The translations under genes and the position numbers were made by a program. A stretch of 33,313 nt of DNA from Runella sp. (GTDB lineage: Bacteria > Bacteroidota > Bacteroidia > Cytophagales > Spirosomataceae). Where the stretch lies: NCBI GenBank assembly GCA_023254175.1, contig JALQYJ010000128.1:1-33313 (forward strand). Reading direction: 5' to 3'. Positions 15,957-24,915 of this stretch are shown here, piece by piece (within the stretch, counting starts at the first letter, position 1; the number at the start of each line of letters is the position of its first letter). The notes beneath the pieces are model-generated. The model was given only the letters and a program-made list of their open reading frames with translations. It was not told the origin of the DNA and did no database searches.

Positions 15957-16337
15957 TCAGTTGAATAAATCTTCGATTCGTTCTAGCATTAAAATAGATG
16001 ATTGGGGAACAATGACATACTTTTCATTATTGAATACGACATCAATCGCATTTCGTTGGAGATAAATGGCCAAGTCGCCTTCTTGAGCTTGCAGTGGCAT
16101 ATATTTTACTTTTTCTTCCGTTTCTTTCCAAGGCTCATCGTCAACAGGTGCAGGAATTGGATAGCCTGGTCCCACTTTGATGACATACCCGCTTTGAACT
16201 TGTTCTTTTTCGGTAACAGTGGGTGGTAAATATAGCCCTGTTGGGGTTTGGTCGACTGGATTTTTAGGACGAATCAAAACGCGGTCGCCCACAATGATAA
16301 GACGTTTTAACTTGTTATCTGAGGTGATTTCGAGCAT
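15957..16337 (-). CDS. GroES-family co-chaperone-like protein
   Basis: 126 residues. The GroES beta-barrel pattern is visible: LIIVGDRVLIRPK (about 13-25), a mobile-loop equivalent around TPTGLYLPPTVTEKE (where GroES has a GGI-V/I-LP motif), GYVIKVGPGYP, EGDLAIYL and EKYVIVPQSSILMLERI at the end. Canonical GroES has about 95 residues; this one is longer, with an N-terminal extension and a roughly 20-residue insert (PIPAPVDDEPWKETEEKVKY) where the roof loop would be. No groEL is adjacent. It is probably an accessory GroES-like protein; whether it caps GroEL is unknown. Confidence 0.82.
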   Translation of the reverse strand: MLEITSDNKLKRLIIVGDRVLIRPKNPVDQTPTGLYLPPTVTEKEQVQSGYVIKVGPGYPIPAPVDDEPWKETEEKVKYMPLQAQEGDLAIYLQRNAIDVVFNNEKYVIVPQSSILMLERIEDLFN

Positions 16338-16442
16338 AGTTCGATTTTAGGATATTTTCTATATGAAGGTCACGAAAGTAGTAACAACTCCTCAAGAAAA
16401 AAAGTTGTATTTGTACTAATTCTGTTCAGCGTACGATTTCTT

Positions 16443-16991
16443 TCATACATTAATATTTCGGAAAAAGGGGGGGCGGCTGAGGACAAATGCTGCATCTTCA
16501 TCTCCCAATTTTACTGCTTTTTGAAGATCTTTTTCTGCTTGTGAATGTTGGTGAAGTTTTAAACGAGCCAAAGCACGCCACCGAAGTGACTCGGGTTCTT
16601 CGCCTCTTGAAAACCAAACGGCCTTGTCAAAAGATAAAAAAGCGTTTTCAAATTCTCCCAACTTATATTGTACAATTCCTCGGTCTAAGTGCACGTCGGG
16701 GAGTGTATTGTCAAAACTGATGGCTTGCGTAAAATCATACAGAGCTGAAAATAGATTTTCTTCTTTCATGTTGCATTTTCCCCGATAGGCATAAGCCACT
16801 GCCGATTTACGATTGAGTTTTAGGGCTTGGTTGAAATACTCGAATGCCTTACTATATTCTTGGTTTTGAAAGAGTTCAATTCCTTCAACAAGTCGTTTTT
16901 TGTCCTTTTCGCTGGGGGTATCGTGGTCAGTGAGATGATACCGCATCACCACATAAGGGATAAAAAGGAGTATTAGAAAAAAAGTTTCCAT
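16443..16991 (-). CDS. Small membrane-anchored TPR protein
   Basis: 182 residues from the ATG at 16991 (METFFLILLFIPYVVMRYHL). A TTG six codons upstream is possible but would add residues before the membrane helix and sit almost on the promoter word. One N-terminal hydrophobic segment (1-17) is followed by three to four TPR units: EGIELFQNQEYSKAFEYFNQ, AYAYRGKCNMKEENLFSALY, VHLDRGIVQYKLGEFENAFL and the ESLRWRALARLKLHQ segment. It most likely acts as a scaffold; the partner is unknown. The GroES-like gene lies 105 bases downstream on the same strand. Confidence 0.78.
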   Translation of the reverse strand: METFFLILLFIPYVVMRYHLTDHDTPSEKDKKRLVEGIELFQNQEYSKAFEYFNQALKLNRKSAVAYAYRGKCNMKEENLFSALYDFTQAISFDNTLPDVHLDRGIVQYKLGEFENAFLSFDKAVWFSRGEEPESLRWRALARLKLHQHSQAEKDLQKAVKLGDEDAAFVLSRPPFFRNINV

Positions 16992-17017
16992 CCTTGGTTG
17001 GATTGTCAAGTGTAGGC

Positions 17018-17025
17018 CAAATTTA
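17018..17025 (-). promoter_or_regulatory. -7 element of the small TPR gene
   Basis: On the minus strand TAAATTTG matches TAnnTTTG exactly. It is 26 bases upstream of the ATG at 16991, which supports that start over the TTG at 17009. A -33 element at the right distance is not clear. Confidence 0.5.
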
Positions 17026-17236
17026 CAATTTAATAACGCAAATGGTTTAATTGGAGTTTGAGGATTTATTAAAAATTATCGTAAAAAAAGTGACAGGTAA
17101 CTTTCCTACTAAAGAACCTCTTGGGCGATTCTCACGGTTTCGTTGTGGTTTAGGTAGATTTTGTGGTAATTTTGGCCAATAAACTTCACTAATAATATTT
17201 TTATTATTTGTAACACTAAACACCTGTCCAAAAATC

Positions 17237-18424
17237 ATGAGTACCACTTCGTCAACAACTTTGAAGTACACGGATTTTTATCAAATTGATGATTTATTAA
17301 CAGAAGAACACCTTTTAGTGCGGGATGCCGTTCGGCAAATGATGGCGCGCGATGTGAAGCCAATAATTGAAGAATACGCCCAAAAGGGTGCTTTCCCTGC
17401 GCACCTTATTAAAAATTTTGCAAAAATCGGCGCTTTCGGAGCCACTATTCCGGTTGAGTATGGCGGAGGCGGAATGGATTATATTTCGTACGGGTTGATA
17501 ACTCAGGAAATTGAACGATGTGATTCAGGGATGCGTTCAACGGTTTCGGTTCAGAGTTCGTTGGTGATGTGGCCCATTTATGCCTATGGGTCGGAAGAAC
17601 AACGAAAAAAGTACCTGCCGAAATTGGCTTCTGGCGAAATGATAGGTTGTTTTGGATTGACTGAGCCAAACCATGGGTCGAATCCAGGGGGAATGTTAAC
17701 CCGCATCACTGACGCTGGCGACCACGTCGTTTTAAACGGGTCAAAAATGTGGATTACCAATTCGCCCGTGGCAGATATTGCGGTTGTTTGGGCAAAAAAC
17801 GACCAAGGCCGTATTCAAGGTGTCATAGTAGAACGCGGAATGGAAGGGTTTTCAACGCCAGAAATACATAACAAGTGGTCGCTGAGAGCAAGTGCCACAG
17901 GGGAGTTGGTGTTTGATAACGTTAAATTGCCGAAAGAAAATATCCTACCAAACGTCGAGGGCCTTCGAGGTCCCTTGGGTTGTTTGGACAATGCTCGCTA
18001 CGGAATTGCATGGGGAGCAATTGGTGCTGCAATGGATTGTTACGAAACTGCCCGTCAGTATGCGTTGGAGCGAATTCAATTTGGAAAACCCATTGGAGGT
18101 TTTCAGTTGCAACAAAAGAAACTAGCTGAGATGTTGACCGAAATTACCAAAGCTCAACTTTTGGCTTGGCGGCTAGGAACTTTAAAAAACGAAGGTAAAG
18201 CTACTACGGCTCAAATTTCGATGGCAAAACGAAACAATGTCGATATGGCATTGACAATTGCTCGGGAAGCTCGGCAGATGCTCGGTGGAATGGGTATTAC
18301 GGGCGATTATCCAATTATGCGCCACATGATGAATCTCGAATCGGTCATTACGTATGAGGGAACGCATGATATCCATTTATTAATTCTTGGGAATGAAATA
18401 ACTGGAATACAGGCATTTAAATGA
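17237..18424 (+). CDS. Acyl-CoA dehydrogenase, glutaryl-CoA dehydrogenase-like
   Basis: 395 residues, a full-length soluble flavoenzyme of the acyl-CoA dehydrogenase family. Features specific to the glutaryl-CoA group: CDSGMRSTVSVQSSLVM (about 95-111), the FAD-binding block GCFGLTEPNHGSNPGGM (about 139-155), MWITNSP, and the catalytic base Glu374 in TYEGTHDIH. The predicted reaction is oxidation and decarboxylation of glutaryl-CoA to crotonyl-CoA in lysine/tryptophan breakdown, passing electrons to electron-transfer flavoprotein. Another short-chain acyl-CoA substrate remains possible. The gene stands alone after a 245-base gap that holds no other gene I can support. Confidence 0.9.
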   Translation: MSTTSSTTLKYTDFYQIDDLLTEEHLLVRDAVRQMMARDVKPIIEEYAQKGAFPAHLIKNFAKIGAFGATIPVEYGGGGMDYISYGLITQEIERCDSGMRSTVSVQSSLVMWPIYAYGSEEQRKKYLPKLASGEMIGCFGLTEPNHGSNPGGMLTRITDAGDHVVLNGSKMWITNSPVADIAVVWAKNDQGRIQGVIVERGMEGFSTPEIHNKWSLRASATGELVFDNVKLPKENILPNVEGLRGPLGCLDNARYGIAWGAIGAAMDCYETARQYALERIQFGKPIGGFQLQQKKLAEMLTEITKAQLLAWRLGTLKNEGKATTAQISMAKRNNVDMALTIAREARQMLGGMGITGDYPIMRHMMNLESVITYEGTHDIHLLILGNEITGIQAFK

Positions 18425-18496
18425 TGCTTTCAAAAACTGTACAAGATATATATTCTTATAAGTCTTGTATAGTTCATAAACAATCCATAAAACTAA

Positions 18497-20161
18497 ATGA
18501 TAAATTTTAATCGTTTATTACCGTTTGCGGCGTTGCTAGTGGTGTATTTAGTAGGGGCATTTGGTGTTGATATTATGGATATCGATGCTGCTCAGTACGC
18601 TTCCATGGGTCGTGAAATGTCCGACAACAATAATTTTTTGGAAGTACAGTTTCGGGGAAAAGACTATTATTTAGATAAACCTCCGTTGTTATTTTGGATG
18701 TCGGCGCTAGCATTTAAGCTTTTTGGGGCAACTAATTTTGCCTATCGCTTGGTGCCTATTCTTTCGACCCTACTGGGAATGTACGCCATTTTTCGTTTTG
18801 CAAAATTGTATTATTCGGAACAAACCTCCTACATCGCTGCCATTGTTATGGGAAGTTGTCAGGCGTTTTTTCTAATGAACCATGACGTTCGTTGTGATAC
18901 CTTGCTTACCAACTGCGTGACGGTAGCTATATGGCAACTAGCGGAATACATTCGCCACCGCAAGTGGATTCATTTTATCGGGGCGTTTGTATTTGTGGGT
19001 TTAGGGATGTTGGCTAAGGGGCCCATCAGTGTGATTGTCGTAGGTACAGGATTTTTTGTTGATTTTGTATTGAAAAGACAATGGAAACATATTTTTAATC
19101 CTCGTTGGATGCTTGGCGTAACTATTGTAGGTGTGATTTTGGTGCCTTATTGCATTGGTTTGTACTGCCAATACGGTTCACATGGGCTCTATTTTTTCTT
19201 TTGGGAACAAAGTTTCGGCCGAATAACGGGAGAGAGCGAATGGAACAACAGCCCTGGTGTCTTTTTCCAATCGCATAATTTTCTTTGGAGTTTCTTACCT
19301 TGGGTATTGGCATTTATTCCTGGGTTAATAGATTTTATTCGTGAGGTGCTAAAACAAAATGGGAAAATCGAAGAGACCCAAGAAGCGATTTCATTAGGAG
19401 GATTTGTGCTGCCATTTATGGCACTATCAACCGCCCAATACCAACTGCCTCATTATACTTTTGTCGTATTTCCATTGGGGGCAGTCATTACGGCTCGGTA
19501 CCTAAGTAAACTGATTAGCTCACCGACCGTGAAGGCTTTTCGTTGGGTAAAAATCGGCATGATTGTTACTTCTTGTGTTATGGCTCTGGCCATTTTACTT
19601 TTATCCGTGTGGGCGTTTCGGCTTGAAAATATTTTTTTGATTATCGTAGCGGCGTTACTTGGGGTGCTCATCGTTCAGTTATACAATAAAAAACGCCCAG
19701 CTTTTTCTCAGCTTGTATTTGCCCCAATGCTTACAGCAGTTGCGGCCAATCTTATTATGAACGGCCACTTTTATCCTTCGTTGCTGACTTACCAAACAGG
19801 ATCAAGAGTAGGGCAAGAGGTGGCTAAAAATTACCAAAACGAACGCCAAAATTTTTTCGTTTATGACCTTGCCCCCGTAGATGAATACAATATTTTTCAC
19901 AGTGCGCTTGATTTCTATACGGAGCGGATTACTCCCGTGATTCGTTCTGAAGAAGAACTCAAACTTGCTCTGAAAAAGCATCCCCAACTCGTATACACCG
20001 ACGAACAAGGGTTAAATTCTTTGAAGGGTTCGGGAAAGAAATTTGACATTTTGCAGCGTTATCAAAACTTCCACGTTACTGGTTTAACCCTTCCATTTTT
20101 AAACCCAGCAATGCGTTCCACTGAGACCAAACCGCGTTATCTTTTACGGGTAACGGGTTAA
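18497..20161 (+). CDS. Glycosyltransferase family 39 (ArnT/PMT-like) membrane protein
   Basis: 554 residues with roughly ten to twelve membrane helices, most in residues 1-410, and a soluble periplasmic tail from about 430. The first periplasmic loop carries acidic residues in DIMDIDAAQYASMGRE (25-40), where the family keeps its catalytic Asp. KDYYLDKPPLLFWMSALAFKLFG (about 55-77) is the typical GT39 continuation, and LAKGPISVI follows near 170. Members move a sugar from a polyprenyl-phosphate carrier to lipid A, proteins or other acceptors on the periplasmic side. Donor and acceptor are unknown. Its stop overlaps that of the convergent dihydrofolate reductase gene. Confidence 0.88.
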   Translation: MINFNRLLPFAALLVVYLVGAFGVDIMDIDAAQYASMGREMSDNNNFLEVQFRGKDYYLDKPPLLFWMSALAFKLFGATNFAYRLVPILSTLLGMYAIFRFAKLYYSEQTSYIAAIVMGSCQAFFLMNHDVRCDTLLTNCVTVAIWQLAEYIRHRKWIHFIGAFVFVGLGMLAKGPISVIVVGTGFFVDFVLKRQWKHIFNPRWMLGVTIVGVILVPYCIGLYCQYGSHGLYFFFWEQSFGRITGESEWNNSPGVFFQSHNFLWSFLPWVLAFIPGLIDFIREVLKQNGKIEETQEAISLGGFVLPFMALSTAQYQLPHYTFVVFPLGAVITARYLSKLISSPTVKAFRWVKIGMIVTSCVMALAILLLSVWAFRLENIFLIIVAALLGVLIVQLYNKKRPAFSQLVFAPMLTAVAANLIMNGHFYPSLLTYQTGSRVGQEVAKNYQNERQNFFVYDLAPVDEYNIFHSALDFYTERITPVIRSEEELKLALKKHPQLVYTDEQGLNSLKGSGKKFDILQRYQNFHVTGLTLPFLNPAMRSTETKPRYLLRVTG

Positions 20162-20652
20162 CGTTTGCGTTCATAAACTAAGAAATCGTAGGCATACTCA
20201 TGCAGGGAGTCGGCAGGAAATTCTTGCCGACTTTTTAGTTGGAAATCGGTTTCGTCGAACTCTGGGAAAAAGGTGTCTGCTTCAAAAACTCCGTGGACAA
20301 TTGTTAGGTGAATGCAGTCAGCGATTGGAAGGACCTGACGAAAAATTTCCTCCCCACCAATGACAAAAATCTCTTCATTACCCTTGCATAAATCGAGCGC
20401 TTCGATCAGACTTCCAACGCGAAAAAAGCCTTCGTCCATCGAAAAATCAGCTTGTCGAGTAATGACAAAATTGCCTACTTTAGATGAAAGTCGATCAGGC
20501 GTATCGTAGCTTTTACGCCCCATAATCATCCGACAACCTTCGGTTATTTTGAAAAAATTAGCCCAATCATTGGGTAAATGCGGCCAAGGCAAACGGCCTT
20601 TTAGACCAATTCCTCGGTTTTTGGACATGGCAACAATAAGGGAAATTCGCAT
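20158..20652 (-). CDS. folA: Dihydrofolate reductase
   Basis: 164 residues, normal for a chromosomal enzyme. It reduces dihydrofolate to tetrahydrofolate with NADPH. Visible: the N-terminal strand ISLIVAMSKNRGIGLKGRLP, the substrate-binding acid Asp29 in LPNDWANF, the cofactor region MIMGRKSYDT, and FVIGGEEIFRQVLP with the paired glycines. The C-terminal EYAYDFLVYERKR is usual. Nothing points to an acquired trimethoprim-resistant type. The convergent GT39 gene shares the four bases TTAA (20158-20161), which give a TAA stop on each strand. Confidence 0.95.
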   Translation of the reverse strand: MRISLIVAMSKNRGIGLKGRLPWPHLPNDWANFFKITEGCRMIMGRKSYDTPDRLSSKVGNFVITRQADFSMDEGFFRVGSLIEALDLCKGNEEIFVIGGEEIFRQVLPIADCIHLTIVHGVFEADTFFPEFDETDFQLKSRQEFPADSLHEYAYDFLVYERKR

Positions 20653-20810
20653 AGATAAACGAGAGGTCGTTTAGTTGTATATATAAAAAATAATATATGA
20701 CACTACTAGAAAATATGTTATTGGTCAATAACAAAAACTACAGAAAGAAGAAAAGACCCCGAATAATTGATTGTTGTAAGCAAAATTAAACAGAGAAGAG
20801 ATACTTGCTT

Positions 20811-20847
20811 TATAAACAAAACGGCGAGGCAAATTGTTGCCCCGCCG
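20811..20847 (-). terminator. Terminator after the OmpA-family gene
   Basis: The stem pairs CGGCG-A-GGCAA (20822-20832) with TTGCC-C-CGCCG (20837-20847): ten pairs with one A/C mismatch and an ATTG loop. On the minus strand it is followed by TTTTGTTTAT. It lies 54 bases past the stop of the OmpA-family gene. Confidence 0.8.
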
Positions 20848-20900
20848 CTTGCTTCCTGTACTTAACTAACACTACTTTGGTTTTAAGCCTCTCACGAGAA

Positions 20901-23225
20901 CTATTTGCCAATAGATTCTTCGCCGCCACCTTTAACAGAAAGGATCTTAAATTCCGTACGTCGATTTAATCGGTGGTCTGATTCGGCACAGTCTACGCCA
21001 TTGCTACAATCGTTGACAAGTTCAGATTCTCCATAGCCGCGAGCTTCAATTCGAGAAGGGGTAATCCCTTTTCGAACGATGTAATCAAAAGCAGCTCTTG
21101 CGCGGCGTTCAGACAAGCGGAGGTTGTAAGTATCGCTTGCACGGCTGTCGGTAAATGATCGTAATTCAATCATCATCGTTGGGTATTTTTTCATTAATGC
21201 CACAACTTTGTCAAGTTCACGAGCAGCTTCTGGCCGGATGAAAAACTTATCAAGATCGTAGTAAATATTATCAAGCGTAAAGACATCACCGGTACCGTAC
21301 ATGCTCAAGTCACTTTCGACTACCTTGCGCTTATTTTTCTTATTTTTATTAATGGCTTGTTCGTTAGTGGCTAGTTCATCACCTTCGGCACGAAGGGCAT
21401 AATTACGATTGGGGTCTACTTCAAATTCGTACCCGCCATCAGGCCCAGTTACCACAGTTTTTTCTTTACCTGATTTCTCGTCACGCAAGGTTACTTTTAC
21501 TCCTTCTTGTGGAGCTTGGTTTACCTCACGTTTTACTGTACCACGAAGAATAGTATTCTCACTTTTGTTGAGATAAATCGATACGCTCATTTGTGGTTTC
21601 ATCGACTGAGTCATGGTCGAAAACAATACGTTGTTAGTGGCGTATCCTTCCTTAATAGCTTTGAAGTCATAATCAGTTTGAGCCTCAAGACAGATTTTTG
21701 TTGAACCATCAATGCTTGTTTGTTGAATGTCTTGGTTTGAACCATTTTTTACAATTCGAACATCGGCACCTTCGATGGGAGAACCTGTTTTGGTGTCGTA
21801 CACAAAAATTTCCAGTGGACGGCAAGTACGGCGAAAACTATAAATATTATCATCAGATACACCTTTCGCGCGGTTTGAACTGAAATAACCTGTGCCGCGG
21901 TCTTTGTCGGTAATTAATCCAAAATCGTCTTTTTCTGAATTGATGGGTGCCCCTAAATTTTGAACTCCTTTGTAGGCTATACCATCCTTGAGCTCGGCAT
22001 AAAAAATATCCAACCCACCTAGTCCTTCGTGGCCGTCAGAGGCAAAGTAAAGGTTGCTGCTGCTGTCGATGAAAGGAAACATTTCGTTTCCTTCGGTATT
22101 AATTTCTTTTCCAAGGTTGACGGGTGTGCTCCATTGACCATTGTTGTAGTCAACCACGTAAATATCCGTTCCGCCGTAGCCTCCTGGCATATCCGATACA
22201 AAATAAAGTTTAGTATCGTCGGGTGATAAAGCTGGGTGGCCGCACGAGAAGTCGTTGTTGTTAAATGGCAATTCTTTTACGTTGCCCCAATCTTTGTTTT
22301 TTTGCTCGGCAAAATAGAGCTTTAGTTTGTTGACACCGTCGTTACTTTTCTTGGCTTTTCCGCCATTGTAGTTGTTCCGCGTAAAAATTACTTTTGAGTA
22401 ATCTTTGAAAAAAGTCGCAGGGCCTTCGTGGTATTTTGTATTAAGCGTACGACTAAATTTCTCAGCTTTGGTAGTAGGTGGAGGCAAATCCTCGGTGGCA
22501 GAGACCTCGGATAAGGTGCCTGAACGGCCATCTTTGTTTGCGCCACTCAACGAGGCAGTAGTATTATTGCGATAAACTTCTCGAACGCCTTTTAAAGCCG
22601 AAGTATCTGGCGTAAAATACAAATCTAAAAACGGGGTTTGGTTCCAGTTAAAGACACGTTTAATAACTCCAGATTCAGCACGAGCCGAAACAAAAACTAA
22701 CCCTCCTTTAAAATACATGGGACTAAAATCGGCTTGACGTGAGTTAACTGGGAGGTATTCGACACGATACATGGCCGAATCTTTATAAAAACGATTCATG
22801 TCCATGTAAGTTACTGTAAACTTACGTCCACGTAAATCGGTCAATTGTGTATCTGCGTACTTGCTGTACATTCGCTGAGATTCGCGGTATTTGCTGTTAC
22901 TGGCGAGTGCTTGTGCGTAGTAGAGGTAATTTCGACTGTCGGCGTCAGGAAATTTTTCCACTAATTCGGCATAGACTCTTTCTGCATTACGGGTGTCTTG
23001 AAGACGGCGATAACTATAAGCGAGTTTTTCGAGGGCCTCTCTTCGCTCGACAGGGTCGGCTTTTTTGTCTCCTCTAAGAAACTCTTCATACCCACGCACG
23101 GCGTCGGCATAACTATAGTCATCGAATGCTCTGTTGGCCGAGCGAAGTCGGGCGCTTTGGGCGAATAAGTTTAGCGTTATTAGGGTTAGAGCAAATCCCA
23201 ACGCCATTTTAACTACGGTTCTCAT
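20901..23225 (-). CDS. OmpA-family protein with TPR, PD40 propeller and CRD domains (PorE-like)
   Basis: 774 residues. The signal peptide (1-23, ending LFAQS) has no lipobox cysteine. Domains in order: TPR-like helices about 28-125; a beta-propeller of PD40/WD40-like blades about 165-465 with repeated motifs such as PALSPDDTKLYFVSDMPGGYGGTDIY and LYFASDGHEGLGGLDIFYA; one or two carboxypeptidase-regulatory-like beta-sandwiches about 470-555 and 558-615; and a C-terminal OmpA peptidoglycan-binding domain about 650-762 (NIYYDLDKFFIRPEAARELD, ELRSFTDSR, LNRRTEFKIL). This order is that of PorE, a periplasmic component of the Bacteroidota type IX secretion system that binds peptidoglycan. Bacteroidota often encode paralogues, so T9SS membership is an inference. 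The gene stands alone, with its own terminator. Confidence 0.85.
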   Translation of the reverse strand: MRTVVKMALGFALTLITLNLFAQSARLRSANRAFDDYSYADAVRGYEEFLRGDKKADPVERREALEKLAYSYRRLQDTRNAERVYAELVEKFPDADSRNYLYYAQALASNSKYRESQRMYSKYADTQLTDLRGRKFTVTYMDMNRFYKDSAMYRVEYLPVNSRQADFSPMYFKGGLVFVSARAESGVIKRVFNWNQTPFLDLYFTPDTSALKGVREVYRNNTTASLSGANKDGRSGTLSEVSATEDLPPPTTKAEKFSRTLNTKYHEGPATFFKDYSKVIFTRNNYNGGKAKKSNDGVNKLKLYFAEQKNKDWGNVKELPFNNNDFSCGHPALSPDDTKLYFVSDMPGGYGGTDIYVVDYNNGQWSTPVNLGKEINTEGNEMFPFIDSSSNLYFASDGHEGLGGLDIFYAELKDGIAYKGVQNLGAPINSEKDDFGLITDKDRGTGYFSSNRAKGVSDDNIYSFRRTCRPLEIFVYDTKTGSPIEGADVRIVKNGSNQDIQQTSIDGSTKICLEAQTDYDFKAIKEGYATNNVLFSTMTQSMKPQMSVSIYLNKSENTILRGTVKREVNQAPQEGVKVTLRDEKSGKEKTVVTGPDGGYEFEVDPNRNYALRAEGDELATNEQAINKNKKNKRKVVESDLSMYGTGDVFTLDNIYYDLDKFFIRPEAARELDKVVALMKKYPTMMIELRSFTDSRASDTYNLRLSERRARAAFDYIVRKGITPSRIEARGYGESELVNDCSNGVDCAESDHRLNRRTEFKILSVKGGGEESIGK

Positions 23226-23324
23226 TAATGTGTTTTTAGTGTTACAGTAGCAGGAAAACAGGATTTTGAAAAGGGTACTCCAAATACTGTGCCAAAGGCG
23301 AGTGGAAGGTGCGTTAAGTTAGAG

Positions 23325-23344
23325 AAAAAATACAGAGTATTTTT
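23325..23344 (-). terminator. Possible weak terminator after tilS
   Basis: AAAAATAC (23326-23333) and GTATTTTT (23337-23344) pair around a three-base loop. On the minus strand a run of T follows. The stem is nearly all A/T, so it is weak. Confidence 0.35.
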
Positions 23345-23365
23345 ATTTTTTAAAATAACTGACTA

Positions 23366-24700
23366 TTAATAGGATGTGTAATAGTTAAAAACTAAAACGC
23401 GCTCATTATCTTTGACAGCTCTAAAACGCTCGTCGAGCCGATACCCCACTATCCAGATAATTTCATGGTTCGATTCAAGTACCCAAATACTTGCCTTTAG
23501 GTTGAGAGGAATTTTAGCGTCAATCAAAAAATCACTTACTTTTTTGCGTTTCCCTTTCATCCCCAATGGACAAAAAAAGTCGCCATTTCTCCAAGGTCGT
23601 AAAAGTAATGGAAAGTGTAATTTATCCGCATTTACATAAACTTGTTCGTTCGAATGGGGGAAACTTTCCGAAAAGAAAGGTATACTTTTCCATTCAATTG
23701 TACCGTTACTAAAAGGAATAGTTCCGGCTTGTTCGGCGAGATAAAGAGGTTTTTTTTCAAATTTAGACAATGCACTAATTACCCAGTGTTGGCGGTCATT
23801 CGTAAGTTGATGCGTACAACTCAAAAATTGTTTTCCAACAGCATGGTATCGTTGTGACCAAATTTGAGAGGTTTGAAAATAACTAAATCCAAATTCTGAT
23901 AAATAGGAGTGAAGTCGTTCTAAAGACCCACTAAGTTGCTCTATGGTTTGTTTATGAATCCAAACGGTATCTTGTTGTTTCGTCAGAGTACGAGAACTCA
24001 CCTCATCGTTACTTTCCTTGAAAATGGCTTCAATGTCTTGTATTCGTTCGGTCAGTTGAAACACTGCCGCTGATACTTGTGGATTTATACCTTTAAGGAT
24101 AGGCAGTACCTCATGCCGGAGGCGATTGCGGATATAATCAATAGAAGCATTTGAGCTGTCTTCTCGCCATACCAGTTTTTGCTCTCTTAAGAATGAATGA
24201 ATGATACTCCGAGTGGCAAATAGTAAAGGTCTAACAATTCGTCCATTTTTAGGGAGTATTCCATGAAGACCACCTAAACCTGTCCCACGAGTAAGGTTAA
24301 TAAGTACTGTTTCAAGAACATCGTCTTGATGATGTGCAGTTACAATCAAGTCGAATTCGTTTTCTTGTCTGATTTTCTCAAACCATTCGTACCGTAAATT
24401 TCGAGCAGCCATTTGAGTCGAAACGCCATTTTGTTGGGCATAGTCTTTGGTCTCAAAACGACTTAGGTAAAAAGGTACGTTGTACAAACGGGCTAAGTTT
24501 GCCACGAATTCTTCGTCTATCTTTGATTCATTACCTCTAAGTTGAAAATTGCAGTGGGCGATTCCAAACGTATATCCAGCCTGAAAACATAGGTGAGCTA
24601 GTACTACAGAATCAATTCCTCCACTCACGGTCAACAACAAGCGGGTATCTTTTTCGAAAAGCTGTTTGGCAGTTATATACTGAAGAAAGGCTGAAAGCAT
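23366..24700 (-). CDS. tilS: tRNA(Ile)-lysidine synthetase TilS
   Basis: 444 residues. The enzyme joins lysine to C34 of the tRNA-Ile that carries the CAU anticodon, so that it reads AUA; it is essential in most bacteria. The PP-loop ATPase motif SGGIDS is at residues 26-31, followed by the family blocks AHCNFQLRGNES, VTAHHQDDVLETVLINLTRGTGLGGLHGI and RPLLFATRSII. The C-terminal third has the TilS substrate-binding domain, with LRPWRNGDFFCPLGMKGKRK and VSDFLIDAKIP. A promoter word lies 26 bases upstream. The next gene upstream, the NYN gene, ends over 200 bases away behind its own terminator, so tilS is probably transcribed alone. Confidence 0.95.
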   Translation of the reverse strand: MLSAFLQYITAKQLFEKDTRLLLTVSGGIDSVVLAHLCFQAGYTFGIAHCNFQLRGNESKIDEEFVANLARLYNVPFYLSRFETKDYAQQNGVSTQMAARNLRYEWFEKIRQENEFDLIVTAHHQDDVLETVLINLTRGTGLGGLHGILPKNGRIVRPLLFATRSIIHSFLREQKLVWREDSSNASIDYIRNRLRHEVLPILKGINPQVSAAVFQLTERIQDIEAIFKESNDEVSSRTLTKQQDTVWIHKQTIEQLSGSLERLHSYLSEFGFSYFQTSQIWSQRYHAVGKQFLSCTHQLTNDRQHWVISALSKFEKKPLYLAEQAGTIPFSNGTIEWKSIPFFSESFPHSNEQVYVNADKLHFPLLLRPWRNGDFFCPLGMKGKRKKVSDFLIDAKIPLNLKASIWVLESNHEIIWIVGYRLDERFRAVKDNERVLVFNYYTSY

Positions 24701-24725
24701 AATTTCGAAAGTTGCGTACGGACGA

Positions 24726-24733
24726 CAAAGATA
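24726..24733 (-). promoter_or_regulatory. -7 element of tilS
   Basis: On the minus strand TATCTTTG matches TAnnTTTG exactly and lies 25 bases before the ATG at 24700. No clear -33 element was found. Confidence 0.45.
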
Positions 24734-24877
24734 AAACGATTATTTCAAGCAGGTAAGTTTATCCGAACTGGGGAGATTTTAGTGGTGGGGTACTTTTTAT
24801 TGAAATATGAGTTTGAACCTATCTTAAAACACTCAAACATCAACCTGTTACGAAATAGTACGACGTTTAAGAAAATA

Positions 24878-24912
24878 AAAAAAACCGAAAGTGTATTACT
24901 CTCGGTTTTTTT
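24878..24912 (-). terminator. Terminator after the NYN gene
   Basis: A stem of about ten base pairs (core ACCGA at 24884-24888 with TCGGT at 24902-24906, extended by A and T runs) and a short inner pairing. It begins three bases past the stop of the NYN gene, and on the minus strand it runs into a U-rich tract. Confidence 0.75.
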
Positions 24913-24915
24913 ATT

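Noticed and set aside
15874-16065. 63-codon plus-strand frame after the acyltransferase
   Set aside because: It starts inside the palindromic element and runs antisense into the GroES-like gene; no recognisable protein pattern.
17047-17271. 74-codon minus-strand frame upstream of the acyl-CoA dehydrogenase
   Set aside because: It overlaps the dehydrogenase start on the opposite strand and is low in information. The gap is better read as an untranslated upstream region.
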